Positions 17,592 through 27,975 of a stretch of 64,000 nucleotides of DNA are shown here, piece by piece (position 1 is the stretch's first letter; the number at the start of each line of letters is the position of its first letter). The stretch covers positions 455,459 to 519,458 of the forward strand of contig NZ_CP051185.1 in the NCBI RefSeq assembly GCF_012516315.1. Reading direction: 5' to 3'. Origin of the DNA: Limnospira fusiformis SAG 85.79 (lineage in GTDB: Bacteria > Cyanobacteriota > Cyanobacteriia > Cyanobacteriales > Microcoleaceae). Made by a program: the position numbers and the translations under genes. The notes beneath the pieces are model-generated. The model was not told where the DNA came from. It saw only the letters and a list, made by a program, of their open reading frames with translations, and searched no databases.

Positions 17592-17758
17592 CTTAATTTG
17601 ATGTTAAGGAACTGTACGGCAGGAACATTTTTCCCCCCGACTGAGCAGGAAAATAGATGGGGTCAATTGGTAGATTGACCTACTACGGGCGAACTATGCA
17701 GTCGGTTCGGGCTTGGCTGTGGTTGAACTACATACCCCTAGGGGTCATTGGAGTTAAC

Positions 17759-18100
17759 CTACGGACGGTTAAGAGGACGTATCCCGGCGACGCTTTCACG
17801 GAATTGTTCTACCGCTTCGGTGTAACGAATTGGTAGGACATATTCTAGGTTTTCATGGGGACGGGCAATAATATGGGTGGAAAGAACTAACCCACCATTT
17901 ACCCGTCGCACCGACTCGGTTCCGGCGGAGACAGAAGCCTGAACTTCTGACACATCTCCGCGAACAATGACGGTGACACGACCGCTACCGATTTTTTCGT
18001 AGCCTACTAAGGTTACGCGGGCAGCTTTTACCATGGAATCGGCTGCCTCTACTACCGCTGGAAAACCCAGGGTTTCTATCATGCCAACTGCAATGGCCAT
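17759..18100 (-). CDS. ccmK1: Carboxysome shell protein CcmK1
   Basis: 113 aa from the ATG at 18100 ([19 protein letters not shown]); the longer frame to 18160 adds non-homologous residues. Single BMC domain forming hexameric shell facets; the pore-lining [15 protein letters not shown] is intact. It is longer than CcmK2 at the C-terminus ([12 protein letters not shown]), as is typical for K1. Second gene of the operon, 223 bp after ccmK2. K1 and K2 are close paralogues and the labels follow operon order and tail length. Confidence 0.9.
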   Translation of the reverse strand: MAIAVGMIETLGFPAVVEAADSMVKAARVTLVGYEKIGSGRVTVIVRGDVSEVQASVSAGTESVRRVNGGLVLSTHIIARPHENLEYVLPIRYTEAVEQFRESVAGIRPLNRP

Positions 18101-18208
18101 AGTATGTTTTGACTCCTGAACCTCGATTTGATTACCACGCCTAGATGTCGCACAGAACACTGGTTTCTACTCGGTTCGGCTCTGATGGCTTCTCAGACAA
18201 GCTATCAA

Positions 18209-18233
18209 CTCCCTGATCCTAATTTTCAGGGAG
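18209..18233 (-). promoter_or_regulatory. Hairpin in the ccmK2-ccmK1 gap
   Basis: Perfect 8-bp stem CTCCCTGA/TCAGGGAG with a 9-nt loop and no T-run. It could be an mRNA stabiliser or processing site that lets ccmK2 exceed the downstream genes. The role is inferred. Confidence 0.45.
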
Positions 18234-18323
18234 GGAGTTTTCAGAACTTAGAGACAAGATTGGCCTTGTCTGTACGACTTTTTCGGCGATCGGGTGAGGG
18301 GGTTAACGCTTGCCCCATTACGT

Positions 18324-18635
18324 CTAGTAGGACCGGAACTGTTCGACCGCATCGGTGTAACGAATTGGTAGAACGTACTCTAGATTTTCATGGGGACGAG
18401 CAATGATGTGGGTTGATGATACTTCTCCACCATTCACCCGTTTGACTGACTCAATGCCAGCGGAAACTGATGCTTGTACCTCGGAGACATCTCCTCGGAC
18501 AATCACGGTCACACGACCGCTGCCAATTTTCTCATATCCGACTAAAGTAACGCGCGCGGCTTTTACCATGGAGTCGGCTGCTTCTACAACAGCCGGAAAG
18601 CCTATGGTTTCAATCATTCCAACAGCGATGGACAT
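18324..18635 (-). CDS. ccmK2: Carboxysome shell protein CcmK2
   Basis: 103 aa single BMC domain, the major hexagonal shell component. It has [19 protein letters not shown] at the N-terminus and the conserved pore loop [20 protein letters not shown] lies about 10 nt upstream of the ATG. First gene of the ccm operon. The 435-bp upstream region is shared with the divergent ndhF4. The length without C-terminal extension identifies it as K2. Confidence 0.93.
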   Translation of the reverse strand: MSIAVGMIETIGFPAVVEAADSMVKAARVTLVGYEKIGSGRVTVIVRGDVSEVQASVSAGIESVKRVNGGEVSSTHIIARPHENLEYVLPIRYTDAVEQFRSY

Positions 18636-19070
18636 CTTACAACTACTCCTAATTACGGACAGACTGAACTCAACTGGGCAAATCTCTTGCTAACTGAGTC
18701 CCATGACCACAAAGACTAATGATTCTTTTTGTGTATGCGGAAAAATTTTTCAACCTCCCTCAAATTATAAGAATACGAGAATTGTGGCTTCTTTGACAAT
18801 ATTAATCTGGATTATAATTTCTCATGTTCGAGATTATTTTTATTGATTGTTAATAGAAATTAAGGTTTTTTAAACAAAGTTAATATTTGGAGACAAAAAT
18901 GCCGATTTATCTTGACTTTTGTAACAACTTGTGCTATATCCCAAAGGCAGACCCTAGGTAATTTGACTAGAAATGGCTGGTTATTGGGGATGAATTTGAC
19001 GATTAGCTCTGTTTAGGACGGAAATTCTGATATATTAATCTGAGGGTTAATATTTCTTTATGTAAGTTAA
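18636..19070. promoter_or_regulatory. Divergent control region of ccm and ndhF4 operons
   Basis: 435 bp, AT-rich. For ndhF4 a good plus-strand promoter is TTGACT (18912-18917), 17 bp, TATATC (18935-18940). No equally good promoter was found for ccmK2, although TATAAT-like words occur near 18762-18770. No clear NdhR/CcmR or NtcA site was recognised. Confidence 0.5.
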
Positions 19071-20942
19071 ATGATTCAGTTCCTCCTACAAGCTAGTTGG
19101 TGGATACCCATATATGGTCTCATGGGGGCAGTGTTGACCCTTCCTTGGTCAACGGGGTTAGTCCGACGCACAGGGCCAAGACCAGCAGCCTACTTTAATA
19201 TATTGATGACTTTAGTGGGTTTTATCCACGGTGCGGTAATTTACCGATCTATCTGGTCAATGCCGGGTCAACAAATTCACATTGCATGGTTACAAGCTGC
19301 GGGATTAGACTTATCTTTTGTCCTAGATGTTTCTCCCGTAAGCCTAGGAGCCGTGGAACTGGTCACAGGTATCAGTCTAGTGGCTCAGGTTTATGCCTTG
19401 GGGTACATGGAAAAAGACTGGGCGACGGCTCGGTTTTTTGGTTTGATGGGCTTTTTTGAGGCGGCAGTGAGTGGTTTGGCTTTGAGTGACTCGCTGCTAC
19501 TTAGTTATATTTTGTTGGAATTGCTGACTCTCTCAACCTATCTACTGGTGGGTTTTTGGTATGCTCAACCCCTGGTAGTCACGGCGGCGCGAGATGCGTT
19601 TTTAACTAAACGAGTGGGAGATGTATTGTTGTTAATGGGGGTGGTTTATATCGGCACGATCGCCGGTAGTTTAAACTTCTCGGATTTAGAACTATGGTCG
19701 GAAACCCACAATTTACCACCCCTTACGGCGACTTTATTAGGATTAGCCCTAATTTCTGGACCTATTGGCAAATGCGCCCAATTTCCCCTACACCTATGGC
19801 TTGATGAAGCTATGGAAGGTCCAAACCCGGCTTCTCTACTCCGAAATTCGGTAGTAGTGGCGGCGGGGGCCTATGTTCTGATTAAACTACAACCAATTGT
19901 CGCGCTGTCTCCGGTGGTGTCGGACACTTTAATTGTGTTGGGAACAGTAACGGCTATTGGGGCTTCTTTGGTGGCGATCGCTCAAATTGATATCAAACGA
20001 GCGCTTTCCCACTCTACTAGCGCCTATTTGGGTTTAGTGTTTGTAGCCGTAGGTCAAAGCCATGTGGATATAGCCCTGCTGTTACTATTCACCCATGCGA
20101 TCGCCAAATGTCTGTTATTCATGAGTGCAGGTTCAGTAATTTTGACCACCAACACCCAAGACATGACCGAAATGGGGGGATTATGGTCTAAAATGCCTGC
20201 CACCACCACTGCATTTATTGTTGGTGCATCAGGAATGGTAGCCGGATTACCTTTAGGGATGTTCTGGACTTTCCGAAGGTGGGTAAGTGGTTTCTGGACT
20301 GTACCACCTTGGTTATTGATTTTGTTGCTGCTGGTGAACTTCCTCACCACCCTAGGATTAACCAGAGTTTTCGGCTTAGTCTTTACTGGTCAGTCGCAAC
20401 CGAAAACCCGACGCGCCCCAGAAGTCCTGTGGCCGATGGCTTTACCAATGGTTTCCATGACTATTGTGACTCTGTTAGTGCCGATGATGCTACAAAGCTG
20501 GCAACTATTACTGAGTTGGTCAGGAACCTTCGTAGAAGCGCCCGTCTCTGGAGTCCAAGAAGTAATTAACCATGTAGCTTTACCCCTGTTGTTGGTCTCA
20601 AGTGTATTAGGGGTGGGTATAGGTAGCAGTATTTATGTATACGGGCCGGGGAGAGAACCCTATAAATTCCCCTACCAACCCATACAGGATTTACTCGCTT
20701 ACGATTTCTATATCGATCGCCTTTATGGTCTGACCGTTGTATTTTTGGTTAATCGTATCTCCGCCATCAGTTATTGGATCGATCGCTATATCATCGATGG
20801 GTTTGTCAACGGCTTAGGTTTAGCCACCCTCTTTAGCGGTGAAGGACTTAAATATAGTATTTCTGGACAATCACAGTTTTATGTCTTCACCATAGCCACA
20901 GGTATAGCCGTGTTGTTGATTTTAATGCTGTGGCCATTTTAG
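19071..20942 (+). CDS. ndhF4: NDH-1 subunit NdhF4 (CO2-uptake complex)
   Basis: 623 aa, about 15 hydrophobic segments, homologous to the proton-translocating NuoL/NdhF family. The conserved middle block GKCAQFPLHLWLDEAMEGPNP (about residues 240-260) with HSTSAYLGL is present. It forms part of the NDH-1MS' complex in thylakoids that drives CO2 hydration with reducing power. The '4' label rests on gene order: ndhF-ndhD-chpX/cupB next to the ccm operon is the constitutive low-affinity set, as in heterocystous relatives. A single operon with ndhD4 (33-bp gap) and cupB. Confidence 0.9.
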   Translation: MIQFLLQASWWIPIYGLMGAVLTLPWSTGLVRRTGPRPAAYFNILMTLVGFIHGAVIYRSIWSMPGQQIHIAWLQAAGLDLSFVLDVSPVSLGAVELVTGISLVAQVYALGYMEKDWATARFFGLMGFFEAAVSGLALSDSLLLSYILLELLTLSTYLLVGFWYAQPLVVTAARDAFLTKRVGDVLLLMGVVYIGTIAGSLNFSDLELWSETHNLPPLTATLLGLALISGPIGKCAQFPLHLWLDEAMEGPNPASLLRNSVVVAAGAYVLIKLQPIVALSPVVSDTLIVLGTVTAIGASLVAIAQIDIKRALSHSTSAYLGLVFVAVGQSHVDIALLLLFTHAIAKCLLFMSAGSVILTTNTQDMTEMGGLWSKMPATTTAFIVGASGMVAGLPLGMFWTFRRWVSGFWTVPPWLLILLLLVNFLTTLGLTRVFGLVFTGQSQPKTRRAPEVLWPMALPMVSMTIVTLLVPMMLQSWQLLLSWSGTFVEAPVSGVQEVINHVALPLLLVSSVLGVGIGSSIYVYGPGREPYKFPYQPIQDLLAYDFYIDRLYGLTVVFLVNRISAISYWIDRYIIDGFVNGLGLATLFSGEGLKYSISGQSQFYVFTIATGIAVLLILMLWPF

Positions 20943-20975
20943 ACCCCTTCCCGACCACATTAACCGTAAAAATCG

Positions 20976-22493
20976 ATGCTAAGTGTTTTAATTTGGATTC
21001 CGCTGTTAGCTGCCCTCCTGATTGTACTCTGGCCAAACCTCAGCCCCCAATTATCCCGTCAAATCTCCCTATTAACCGCTGGCGGGTTATTGGTGTGGTC
21101 TCTAATTTTGGCAAGGTTATTTGATCCGACTGTAGCCGATCTACAGATGGTAGAACATATTACCTGGATTCAACCCCTCGGCTTAAATTACTATCTGGGG
21201 GTAGATGGTTTATCCTTGCCGTTGGTGATTATCAATGCCTTATTAGTAGCGATCGCTATTTGGTCTTCTGACTTAGACATTTCTCGACCCCGGCTATATT
21301 ATCCCCTGCTGTTGATTATCTTTGCCGGAGTCGCTGGCACCTTTTTATCCTCCAACCTGCTGCTGTTTATACTGTTTTACGAAGTCGAACTAATTCCCCT
21401 GTATCTACTCATCGCCATTTGGGGAGGCAAAAACCGAGGCTATGCAGCCACCAAGTTTCTGCTTTATACAGCAGTTTCCGGTCTGTTAATTTTAGCCGCC
21501 TTTTTAGGCATAGTCTGGTTAACCAAAGCACCTGATTTTGATTTGGATACCCTCATAACTTCCACTTTGGGAGTGTCCGCATTACCCCTCACTACCCAAC
21601 TAATTCTACTGGGGGGACTGGTAATCGGATTTGGTATTAAAATCCCCGTAGTCCCCTTTCATACTTGGCTACCCGATGCCCATGTGGAAGCCTCAACCCC
21701 TGTATCAGTTTTATTGGCGGGGGTATTATTAAAGTTGGGAACCTATGGTTTACTAAGGTTTGGGGTCGGTTTATTTCCAGATGCTTGGAATGCGATCGCC
21801 CCTTATGTCGCGAGTTGGGCAGTAGTTAGCGTTTTATATGGTGCTTCCTGTGCGATTTCACAAAAAGATATCAAGAAGATGGTCGCCTATAGTTCCATCG
21901 CCCACATGGGTTATATTATCCTAGCTTTTGCCGCCGCCTCTCCCATCAGTTTACTCGGTTCAGTCATGCAAATGGTTAGTCATGGCTTAATTTCTGCCCT
22001 GCTATTTTTAACAGTGGGAGTAGTTTACAAAAAATCGGGAAGTCGAGATATCGATGTGATTCGTGGCTTATTAAACCCTGAACGCGGTTTACCTTTAATC
22101 GGTAGTATAATGATTGTCGCGGTTATGGCTAGTGCTGGTATTCCCGGTTTAGTGGGATTTGTATCAGAATTTCTTGTCTTTAGAGGCAGTATGGAAGTGT
22201 TCCCCGTGCAGACTCTTCTGTGTATGGTGGGAACTGGTTTAACTTCTGTTTACTTTCTGATTATGATTAACCGTGCCTTTTTTGGTCGCTTGTCCGAGTC
22301 AGTCATTAATTTACCAAGGGTACAATGGCGCGATCGCATTCCAGCTATAGCCTTGGCTGTGATTATCACCTTTCTAGGACTACAACCGACCATCCTAGTT
22401 AAATGGACTGAAAGCACCACATCAGCACTCATGTATAAGCCCCCAATTGTAGCTCAAATTGAATCAAATGTCAAGGCGATCGGCTTAAATTAA
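20976..22493 (+). CDS. ndhD4: NDH-1 subunit NdhD4 (CO2-uptake complex)
   Basis: 505 aa, about 14 membrane segments, NuoM/NdhD antiporter-like family. Conserved blocks: FYEVELIPLYLLI (key membrane Glu), VPFHTWLPDAHVEASTPVSV and KKMVAYSSIAHMGY. It pairs with NdhF4 and CupB in the CO2-uptake form of NDH-1. It lies 33 bp after ndhF4 and 53 bp before cupB, so surely one operon. A clean full-length family member; D3 versus D4 is decided by context. Confidence 0.92.
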   Translation: MLSVLIWIPLLAALLIVLWPNLSPQLSRQISLLTAGGLLVWSLILARLFDPTVADLQMVEHITWIQPLGLNYYLGVDGLSLPLVIINALLVAIAIWSSDLDISRPRLYYPLLLIIFAGVAGTFLSSNLLLFILFYEVELIPLYLLIAIWGGKNRGYAATKFLLYTAVSGLLILAAFLGIVWLTKAPDFDLDTLITSTLGVSALPLTTQLILLGGLVIGFGIKIPVVPFHTWLPDAHVEASTPVSVLLAGVLLKLGTYGLLRFGVGLFPDAWNAIAPYVASWAVVSVLYGASCAISQKDIKKMVAYSSIAHMGYIILAFAAASPISLLGSVMQMVSHGLISALLFLTVGVVYKKSGSRDIDVIRGLLNPERGLPLIGSIMIVAVMASAGIPGLVGFVSEFLVFRGSMEVFPVQTLLCMVGTGLTSVYFLIMINRAFFGRLSESVINLPRVQWRDRIPAIALAVIITFLGLQPTILVKWTESTTSALMYKPPIVAQIESNVKAIGLN

Positions 22494-22546
22494 TCTCGTC
22501 ACTCAATCAAAATTGCCCACCATCTAAACTTGTGAATTTATCCACT

Positions 22547-23704
22547 ATGACCAGCAATCAAATCCACCCATTGTTCAAATATATTGAACGCTTAGAAGCT
22601 GGTGATGCCTTATTACCAGACTCTCCCCAAAACCTCCTTGAAGTAGTTGGCATCCTCAAAAGTTACGGCATAGTTTTAGATGCCTACTCCGACAACCTGA
22701 TTTATGTGGCTGACCATCAATTTTTAGTATTTTTCCCGTTTTTTAAATACTTCAATGGCGATTTAAATATCCCCAAATTGCTCAAGTATTGGTGGCACGA
22801 TCGCATTAATTATGAATATGCCGAATATTGCATGAAAGGGATGTTATGGCATGGGGGAGGCGGACTAGATTCTTACTTGGATTCATCACAATTCCAACAG
22901 TTAGCAGAAGCAGCTATTCAGACTAAATTTAAAGGCAATAGTTTCATTCTGCTACTACATCAGATGTTCCCAGAATTTCTACCCGAACAAGTACGACAGT
23001 CAGCCTATTATAGCGCTTTGGGGCAATTTTGGCGAGTCATGAGTGATATTTTTATCTCCCTTTCTGACCTCTATGACCAAGGGGAAATTAAATCCATTCC
23101 CGCCGTAGTGCAGCATATCTTAGATGGATTAGTTGCCGCCGCCAATAATCCAATTACTTATGGCGTTAAATTGGGGGATAAAACATTAGATATAATCCCT
23201 AAATCTGCCGGACTCACATTTTTAATGGATACAGCAGTTCCCTATGTGGAAGCCATTTTTTTCCGTGGTACACCCTTCCCGGGTACAGTATCCTATAACG
23301 CTCAAGTTCATCAAATCCCCAGCCTACAAAAAGAATTTACATACGGTGCTTTATACGCTGACCCCCTCCCCATTGGTGGTTCCGGTATTCCCCCCACTCA
23401 ATTAATGCAGGATATGCGCCATTTTTTACCTGATTATCTCCACAATATTTATAATAATAGTTGCCGAGGAGAGGATGATTTGCGTGTGCAAATATGCCAA
23501 AGTTTTCAAAAGTCTATGTTTTGTGTCACGACAGCCGCCATTAAAGGACTAGCACCCTATCCCCTGAACACTGACGACCCCGAACAAAAAAAGGCTAATC
23601 GCGCCTATCTGGAAAATTGGTTAAATCGGTTTACCACTTCCCGTTTGTCTGAGGTTAATCAACCTACTTCGACAGATTTTCAACCGTTTCTAGTGCGTTC
23701 ATAG
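22547..23704 (+). CDS. cupB: CO2 hydration protein CupB/ChpX
   Basis: 385 aa from the ATG at 22547; a GTG 15 bp upstream is an alternative. A soluble, thylakoid-attached protein that converts CO2 to bicarbonate on the NDH-1MS' complex. Family features seen: the N-terminal HPLFKYIERLEAGDALLPD, central FFPFFKYFNGD, WWHDRINYEYAEYCMKGMLWHGGG and the late PIGGSGIPPTQLMQDMRHFLP. The length fits CupB/ChpX rather than the longer CupA/ChpY. Last gene of the ndhF4 operon, functionally paired with the neighbouring carboxysome genes. Confidence 0.9.
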   Translation: MTSNQIHPLFKYIERLEAGDALLPDSPQNLLEVVGILKSYGIVLDAYSDNLIYVADHQFLVFFPFFKYFNGDLNIPKLLKYWWHDRINYEYAEYCMKGMLWHGGGGLDSYLDSSQFQQLAEAAIQTKFKGNSFILLLHQMFPEFLPEQVRQSAYYSALGQFWRVMSDIFISLSDLYDQGEIKSIPAVVQHILDGLVAAANNPITYGVKLGDKTLDIIPKSAGLTFLMDTAVPYVEAIFFRGTPFPGTVSYNAQVHQIPSLQKEFTYGALYADPLPIGGSGIPPTQLMQDMRHFLPDYLHNIYNNSCRGEDDLRVQICQSFQKSMFCVTTAAIKGLAPYPLNTDDPEQKKANRAYLENWLNRFTTSRLSEVNQPTSTDFQPFLVRS

Positions 23705-23739
23705 TTCATCTCAATTGGCAAATTTTTACTTTCTGAATT

Positions 23740-25485
23740 ATGAGTTATTCAAGACTGCAAACTCTGGGAAGATATCTGCGTCCCCATTGGCAAATATCAC
23801 TATTAGGAACAGTGTCTCTGTTCGTGGTAAATGTGGTGGGGGTTTATATACCTTTACTTATTCGTAATGGTGTAGATGACTTACAAGATGCCGTAGAGTT
23901 TCAGGAAGTAGGATGGCAGGTTTTATTGATGGTCGCCCTAGCATCAATTATGTGGGTGATTCGCATGACATCCCGAATTTTAATTTTTGGGGTGGGGCGA
24001 CAGGTAGAATTTGACCTAAAACAGAAGATTTTTAATCATCTTATTTTCCTGGAATCTTCCTATTTTTCTAATAGTAGAATCGGGGATTTAATTAATAGGG
24101 CAACCTCTGATGTTGATAATATTCGGCGGTTGGTAGGCTTTGCAGTCCTGAGTTTAATTAATACCATATTTGCTTATGGTTTGACTTTGCCAGTCATGCT
24201 GGCTATTAATATTAAGTTGACTATATTATCGATTTCGGTTTATCCGTTGATGTTAGTGTTGGTGCAGATTTTTAGCGGTAAACTGCGAGATCAACAGATG
24301 GAAGTGCAGGAAAAACTCTCCGATTTAAGTGATTTAATTCAGGAAGATATGAGCGGCATATCTTTGATTAAAATTTATGCTCAGGAAACCGCAGAAAGGC
24401 AGGCTTTTCGAGAACATAATCAAGGGTTATTATCGGCTAATTTGAAGTTGGCGAGAACTCGAAATTTCTTGTTTCCTTTATTGGGAGGTTTGGCGAGTTT
24501 AAGTCTCCTGATTTTGCTGGCTGTGGGAAATGAGGCGATCGCTCAAGGTGATTTAAGTATCGGGGATTTTGTCGCCTTAGTATTATATGTCGAAAGGTTG
24601 GTATTTCCCACCGCTTTATTAGGCTTTACTATTACCGCTTATCAGCGGGGAGAAGTCAGTGTTGACCGGGTTGAGTCTATCCTCAGTATTAAACCTAAAA
24701 TTCAAGATCCACCTCAGCCTATACCCCTGATAACTCCCGTTAAGGGGTGGTTGAGTGCGAGAGATTTAAACTATACTTACCCCGCCGCCAAAACTCCCGC
24801 CCTTAATCATGTTAATTTTACCATTCTACCAGGGGAAACTGTCGCGGTAGTCGGTCCTATTGGGTCGGGAAAAACTACCCTAGCTAATGTAATTCCTCGG
24901 CTGTTGGATATTGATATAGATAGCTTTTTTATTGATGGTCAGGATATCACTCAACTCTCTCTGGCGCAACTGAGAAAAGTAATTGCTTATGTTCCCCAGG
25001 AGAGTTTTCTATTTAGTACCACTATTGCTAATAATATTTGCTATGGTAATCCCTCAGCATTGCGATCGCAAATAGAAGCCGTTGCGAAAATTGCTCAAAT
25101 TCACGATGAAATCACCAATTTTCCCAAAGGTTATGATACAATAGTTGGGGAGCGGGGTATCACCTTATCTGGTGGGCAGCGACAACGAACTGCCCTAGCT
25201 CGTGCCTTGCTTTGTGATGCTCCTATCTTGATTTTAGATGATGCCCTCTCTAGTGTAGACAATCAGACAGCCACCGACATTCTCTATAATCTGACTAGCG
25301 GGACTGTACGCCAAACGGTGTTATTCATTTCTCACCAAATGTCAGCTACAGCCAAAGCCGATCGCATTTTGGTGATGGACCAAGGCACAATAGTACAGAC
25401 CGGAACCCATGACCAGTTACTACAGGAAGAGGGACTATATCGGAGACTTTGGCAACAGCATCAACTCGAACAAATGCTGGCTTGA
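23740..25485 (+). CDS. ABC exporter, fused permease and ATPase (MsbA/MdlB type)
   Basis: 581 aa half-transporter. N-terminal ABC-type transmembrane domain with six helices (about residues 15-310) and a C-terminal nucleotide-binding domain. Walker A GPIGSGKTT, Q-loop YVPQESFLFS, signature LSGGQRQR, Walker B PILILDDALSSVD and the H-loop FISHQM are all present. Homodimeric exporters of this kind move lipids or drugs; the substrate is unknown. It lies 35 bp after cupB with no obvious shared function. The adjacent DUF3611 gene is on the same strand. Confidence 0.92.
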   Translation: MSYSRLQTLGRYLRPHWQISLLGTVSLFVVNVVGVYIPLLIRNGVDDLQDAVEFQEVGWQVLLMVALASIMWVIRMTSRILIFGVGRQVEFDLKQKIFNHLIFLESSYFSNSRIGDLINRATSDVDNIRRLVGFAVLSLINTIFAYGLTLPVMLAINIKLTILSISVYPLMLVLVQIFSGKLRDQQMEVQEKLSDLSDLIQEDMSGISLIKIYAQETAERQAFREHNQGLLSANLKLARTRNFLFPLLGGLASLSLLILLAVGNEAIAQGDLSIGDFVALVLYVERLVFPTALLGFTITAYQRGEVSVDRVESILSIKPKIQDPPQPIPLITPVKGWLSARDLNYTYPAAKTPALNHVNFTILPGETVAVVGPIGSGKTTLANVIPRLLDIDIDSFFIDGQDITQLSLAQLRKVIAYVPQESFLFSTTIANNICYGNPSALRSQIEAVAKIAQIHDEITNFPKGYDTIVGERGITLSGGQRQRTALARALLCDAPILILDDALSSVDNQTATDILYNLTSGTVRQTVLFISHQMSATAKADRILVMDQGTIVQTGTHDQLLQEEGLYRRLWQQHQLEQMLA

Positions 25486-25527
25486 TTACAATAGGAATCA
25501 TCAACTGTCAATTTATGAAACCAGAGT

Positions 25528-26070
25528 ATGAGTGTATCGGTTGGCAACGAGTTACTACAAAAGGGAAAAACCCTCCAGAATACGGGTTTGTGTGGTTTGA
25601 CCATGCAAGTAGTTTTTGCCTTCGTCGCGATTTTATCATTAATTTTCACCACCACAGGTAGAAGTATTTCTGATGATGCTAACCCCGCCCTCGGTGTAAG
25701 TGTAACCTTTGCAGTTACCGGACTAATTATCGCCGGATTTAGCATTGTTATATCATTTCGCTATGCCAACATAGGCAAACAGTTATTATCCCTCAATACA
25801 GTCAAACCCAAAAAATCCGACACAGTTAGACTCTTGCGGGTCGGCTTATTATTGGGAATGGTTGGTATCCTGATTGCATTAATGGGGTCAGGTATAACCG
25901 CATCGGTATTAATTGCCAAAACCATTTCGCAGCCACCAGGAACCACCCTAACCGAAGCCAGTGAGGCGGTTAGAGCCCTGGATGTATTTGTGATGATTGC
26001 CAATTTAAATGTACTAGCAACCCATTATGTTGGCAGTGTAGCATCAATTTGGCTACTTTATCGAATTTAG
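25528..26070 (+). CDS. DUF3611 / Tic21-like membrane protein
   Basis: 180 aa with four hydrophobic segments (about 25-45, 60-82, 110-130, 150-178). The C-terminal half (TISQPPG, then ALDVFVMIANLNVLATHYVG and IWLLYRI) is what I recognise as the DUF3611 family, the cyanobacterial relatives of plastid Tic21/PIC1, linked in plants to protein import or iron transport at the inner envelope. Function in cyanobacteria is not settled. The stop codon overlaps the stop of the convergent SagB-type gene by 3 bp. Confidence 0.75.
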   Translation: MSVSVGNELLQKGKTLQNTGLCGLTMQVVFAFVAILSLIFTTTGRSISDDANPALGVSVTFAVTGLIIAGFSIVISFRYANIGKQLLSLNTVKPKKSDTVRLLRVGLLLGMVGILIALMGSGITASVLIAKTISQPPGTTLTEASEAVRALDVFVMIANLNVLATHYVGSVASIWLLYRI

Positions 26071-27605
26071 TTGCCGCGCAATCTTCCTAGGGTAGTAATA
26101 TAAATAACCGCTTCATCGGTGGGGATACCCAACACCTCATTAACCAGGTTATCAAAAAAACCACCGATACCACTAGCACCTAAACGTAGGTGGGTGGCGG
26201 CGAGGTTCAATCTTTGGCCGAGATGACCAGCATCGCTATGTAAATAACGATAAGCGCGATCGCCATATTTAGCGATCGCCTTGTTCAAGTCAGCAGTATG
26301 AAAAAGCAGCGCCGCCGCATCTCGTCCCAAATCTTGTCCCAAACACAGATAATGCAACTCTCGCCGAAAATTTTTAAAGCGAATTTGCCTAAGTTCCTGT
26401 GCTTTGGGGGCATAATAATAACATCCCTCCTCTAGTCCATTCACCCCAGAGACAGCGATAAAAGATTCAATCAGACTCAAATCAAAAAAGTCCGGTGCAG
26501 CATCTAAACCCTGATAACCGTAGTGCTGATGTTGATAGGTAAAATCCAGTAGAGCGAGTAATTCTTCCAGGTTGAGATTCCCCCCACTATAGCGACGGGT
26601 TGATCGTCGGCGCAATTGGGCTGTATTTAACCCCTTGAGGTCTTTTCCCCAATCAATGGCAGGGGTGACAGTCGAGACCTTGGTGCAGAAGGGGAAATTA
26701 TATTTATCTTCGGGTTCTTCTTCTGATGCTAATTTTTTCCAGCCTTGGGAACCGGAGGTGTCCGATTTAATTTGGCTGGCACAGTGGAGGTAATGGAGCA
26801 TTTCCCCATCGGGAATTTCGGGATAGTCGGTTTGGGTAGCCGAGGGTAAGGCGGTTCGGAATTGGGGAAGGTTCTGGTCAATTTCCAGTAAGTCAGCCAA
26901 AGCCACCACAGCGATCGCTGCTTCCGTTTCCGAATCCAGGTATAGTAAGTTATTAAGGGTTTCGTCGGCAAATCCGCCAATTAGATGGGGACGATAGGAA
27001 TTTAAGGCTCCTGCTAGTTCCAAATTACCCAATAAGTGACCTGTATCGAGAAATATGCGACGATAGGCGCGGTCTTGGTATCGCCAAGCTGAACGGTAAA
27101 ATACAGCAGTAACGACCATCGCCAGTTTAGTATTTTCCAGGCATGGATGCCAAAAACAGGCTTGTTTCAACTCCGACCAAATTTGGCTATCCCAAAATTG
27201 CACTAGGGAGTGATGTAGGGTTTGATAGTTATACAGTCCCGCTGGTAATTCTGGGGTTCCCCTGGAAACTAGATAGATTTCGGCTGGATACAGTCCCCCG
27301 GCTGAGGGTGACGATCGCAAATAGTGAAATCCGCTAGTTGTGGCTAGTTTAGCGGTTAACCCATAGGTATGTAGTAGTAGACTAGATAATCGCTGCCATG
27401 GGTCTGTGTTGGCTGTGGGAATTTGAGGATCGGATATTTCTTTGAGATAGGGTTTCAGGTCAAATACCGTGCCAATCTTGTATTCTTTGAAGGGTTCTGG
27501 TTGTTTAGTCCAGTCTAACTGTTGACCCTTAGAGGCTAAGGTGTCGGGATCGTATTTGGTTCGCTCATGGTAGTATTGGGCGATGGATTTCAGTGGTTCT
27601 GACAT
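26067..27605 (-). CDS. SagB/ThcOx-type nitroreductase-family oxidoreductase (double domain)
   Basis: 512 aa, two nitroreductase-like FMN domains in tandem. The N-terminal domain has YLRSSPSAGGLYPAEIYLV and YRRIFLDTGHLLGNLELA. The C-terminal domain has RRRSTRRYSGG and HSDAGHLGQRLNLAATHLRL. SagB-like enzymes oxidise azolines in peptide natural products, but in cyanobacteria this double form is common without a cyclodehydratase nearby, and none is seen here. So a peptide-modifying role is unproven. The stop overlaps that of the convergent DUF3611 gene. Confidence 0.85.
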   Translation of the reverse strand: MSEPLKSIAQYYHERTKYDPDTLASKGQQLDWTKQPEPFKEYKIGTVFDLKPYLKEISDPQIPTANTDPWQRLSSLLLHTYGLTAKLATTSGFHYLRSSPSAGGLYPAEIYLVSRGTPELPAGLYNYQTLHHSLVQFWDSQIWSELKQACFWHPCLENTKLAMVVTAVFYRSAWRYQDRAYRRIFLDTGHLLGNLELAGALNSYRPHLIGGFADETLNNLLYLDSETEAAIAVVALADLLEIDQNLPQFRTALPSATQTDYPEIPDGEMLHYLHCASQIKSDTSGSQGWKKLASEEEPEDKYNFPFCTKVSTVTPAIDWGKDLKGLNTAQLRRRSTRRYSGGNLNLEELLALLDFTYQHQHYGYQGLDAAPDFFDLSLIESFIAVSGVNGLEEGCYYYAPKAQELRQIRFKNFRRELHYLCLGQDLGRDAAALLFHTADLNKAIAKYGDRAYRYLHSDAGHLGQRLNLAATHLRLGASGIGGFFDNLVNEVLGIPTDEAVIYITTLGRLRGN

Positions 27606-27975
27606 TATGACACAGGTTAAATGTGAGGACGGACAGAATCGTTAACGGGAAAGCCAGAGATGCGATCGCGCTATGTGGTCAAAGTCCTAACGCCACTCCC
27701 CAAGTTTACACTTTTTTAGTGCGATCAGCTCGCAGCAACTGAGCAAATCTTAGCACAGTTACCAGTCAATTAGGCTGTCTGGGTTCACGCTACACAGGTT
27801 TTTCCTGCCAAATCTTGATGGGGAATTTCCACAAAATGCTTTCGCAAGTGGCGAGAGTTAATCTGATTATCGGTGGCTGACCCATAGCGCCATAATTTAC
27901 TGGTGAGCAAGATTTGTGGGAAAATCAGCTTATTAACTCACCCATCAGTATACATACTTATTGGTCTCCCCAACC
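27606..27975. other. Divergent intergenic region, sagB-like / exonuclease gene
   Basis: About 370 bp between divergent genes, with no ORF, repeat or hairpin that I can support. Promoters of both genes should lie here. Confidence 0.4.

Noticed and set aside
26067..27605. Peptide natural-product cluster around the SagB-type gene
   Set aside because: No cyclodehydratase, precursor peptide or dedicated exporter is identifiable next to it. The ABC exporter at 23740 is on the other strand and generic.
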